From the NCBI GenBank assembly GCA_913043185.1, contig CAJWMI010000084.1:1-6117 (forward strand): DNA of 6,117 nucleotides, in the 5' to 3' direction. The DNA comes from an uncultured Fidelibacterota bacterium. GTDB lineage: Bacteria; Marinisomatota; Marinisomatia; Marinisomatales; UBA1611. A program made the translations under genes and the position numbers. Position 1 is the stretch's first letter. The number at the start of each line of letters is the position of its first letter. This document shows positions 5,660 to 6,117 of this stretch, one piece after another. The notes under the pieces were generated by a model, which saw nothing but the letters and a program-made list of their open reading frames with translations, was not told the origin of the DNA and did not search any database.

Positions 5660-6117
5660 TTATTCGAAACGCAGTGACTCTATTGGATCTAGCTGCGCTG
5701 CTTTCCACGCTGGGTATATCCCAAATCCGATCCCAATGATTGAGCAAACGACTAGTCCGATTACAGCCCAGTCAAAAGGAATTATAGCAGGAATATTAAA
5801 TATAACAGAAACTATATTACCCGCACTAATCCCCAATATAATCCCGGCAATCCCACCAAATTCACTCAAAAAAATTGCCTCCATTAAAAACTGTGTTAAA
5901 ATATCTTGTTTGGTCGCGCCGATTGCTTTGCGGATACCAATCTCTTTTATTCTTTCTGTCACTGAGACCAGCATGATATTCATTATCCCAATGCCTGCGA
6001 CAACAAGAGCTATAATACTTACTGATAGTGCAAATAATTTTATCCCACTTGTAAAGCCTGAGAATGTTTCAATCATTTCATCACTGGTAACTATCTCAAA
6101 ATCATTATCTTCACCGG
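5660..6117 (-). CDS. ABC transporter permease, MacB/FtsX family, C-terminal part (5' end outside window)
   Basis: The reading frame is open from the window edge to TAA at 5662-5660, giving 151 visible residues; the Met at 6076 is internal and not the true start. It shows the C-terminal FtsX domain of MacB-type permeases: a short soluble end of the periplasmic domain (E-I-V-T-S-D-E), a transmembrane helix ending G-I-G-I-M-N-I-M-L, the cytoplasmic coupling stretch S-V-T-E-R-I-K-E-I-G-I-R-K-A-I-G-A, two more helices (around 5880-5800 and 5780-5705), and the usual ending Y-P-A-W-K-A-A, L-D-P-I-E-S-L-R-F-E. Such permeases work with an ATPase and often a membrane-fusion partner to act on periplasmic substrates (macrolides, peptides, lipoproteins) by mechanotransmission. 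The substrate cannot be told from this fragment, and neither the ATPase nor the periplasmic domain is visible. It is separated from kdsB by 156 bases and is probably a different transcription unit. Confidence 0.92.
   Translation of the reverse strand, partial: GEDNDFEIVTSDEMIETFSGFTSGIKLFALSVSIIALVVAGIGIMNIMLVSVTERIKEIGIRKAIGATKQDILTQFLMEAIFLSEFGGIAGIILGISAGNIVSVIFNIPAIIPFDWAVIGLVVCSIIGIGFGIYPAWKAAQLDPIESLRFE

Noticed and set aside
5508..5747. Minus-strand open frame of 79 codons between the permease and kdsB
   Set aside because: Its first third overlaps the conserved end of the permease in another frame, the rest runs through AT-rich intergenic sequence, and the translation is low in recognisable features. 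There is no good ribosome binding site.
5660..6076. A complete 138-residue permease starting at 6076
   Set aside because: The frame stays open upstream to the window edge with plausible periplasmic-domain sequence, and FtsX-domain proteins of this type are far longer, so this Met is internal.
1..6117. Mobile element, CRISPR array, tRNA/rRNA or a novel defence-type system
   Set aside because: No terminal inverted repeats, transposase, spaced direct repeats or RNA-gene signatures were seen by eye; nearly all sequence is accounted for by housekeeping envelope and nucleotide genes.

Overview
The window is an AT-rich bacterial stretch (no exact GC count was made) in which every supported gene lies on the minus strand. 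It comes from a Gram-negative (diderm) organism that makes Kdo-containing lipopolysaccharide. Several features suggest the Fibrobacterota-Chlorobiota-Bacteroidota (FCB) side of the tree, possibly a marine lineage such as Marinimicrobia: a lipoprotein-type LptC, a CTP synthase with an L-P-G-F-G oxyanion strand, weak or absent Shine-Dalgarno sequences at several genes, and the gene order. That placement is inference only; no rRNA or other phylogenetic marker is present.

Layout in the direction of transcription (high to low coordinates): the C-terminal part of a MacB/FtsX-type ABC transporter permease (6117-5660, cut by the window edge); a 156-base AT-rich gap with a weak hairpin plus T-run and a candidate promoter (5659-5504); then a very tight seven-gene run, kdsB (5503-4772), pyrG (4770-3145), kdsA (3141-2329), kdsC (2327-1800), lptC (1796-1263), lptB (1266-523) and rpoN (519-1, cut by the window edge). 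Gaps within the run are 1, 3, 1, 3, -4 and 3 bases, so it is almost certainly one operon with translational coupling.

The genes form a coherent programme. KdsA condenses arabinose-5-phosphate with PEP to Kdo-8-phosphate, KdsC removes the phosphate, and KdsB activates Kdo as CMP-Kdo using CTP, which PyrG makes. LptC and LptB belong to the machine that moves finished LPS from the inner membrane to the outer membrane. RpoN (sigma-54) is a familiar neighbour of lptB in many diderms. The arrangement joins a Kdo/CTP block (kdsB-pyrG-kdsA) to the kdsC-lptC-lptB-rpoN block; lptA and the arabinose-5-phosphate isomerase gene kdsD are not in the window.

I see no mobile element, CRISPR array, RNA gene or clearly new system. 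The points most worth a second look are the divergent Kdo-site segment of KdsB, the missing lptA, the complete set of metal ligands in KdsA, and the non-ATG starts of three core genes.
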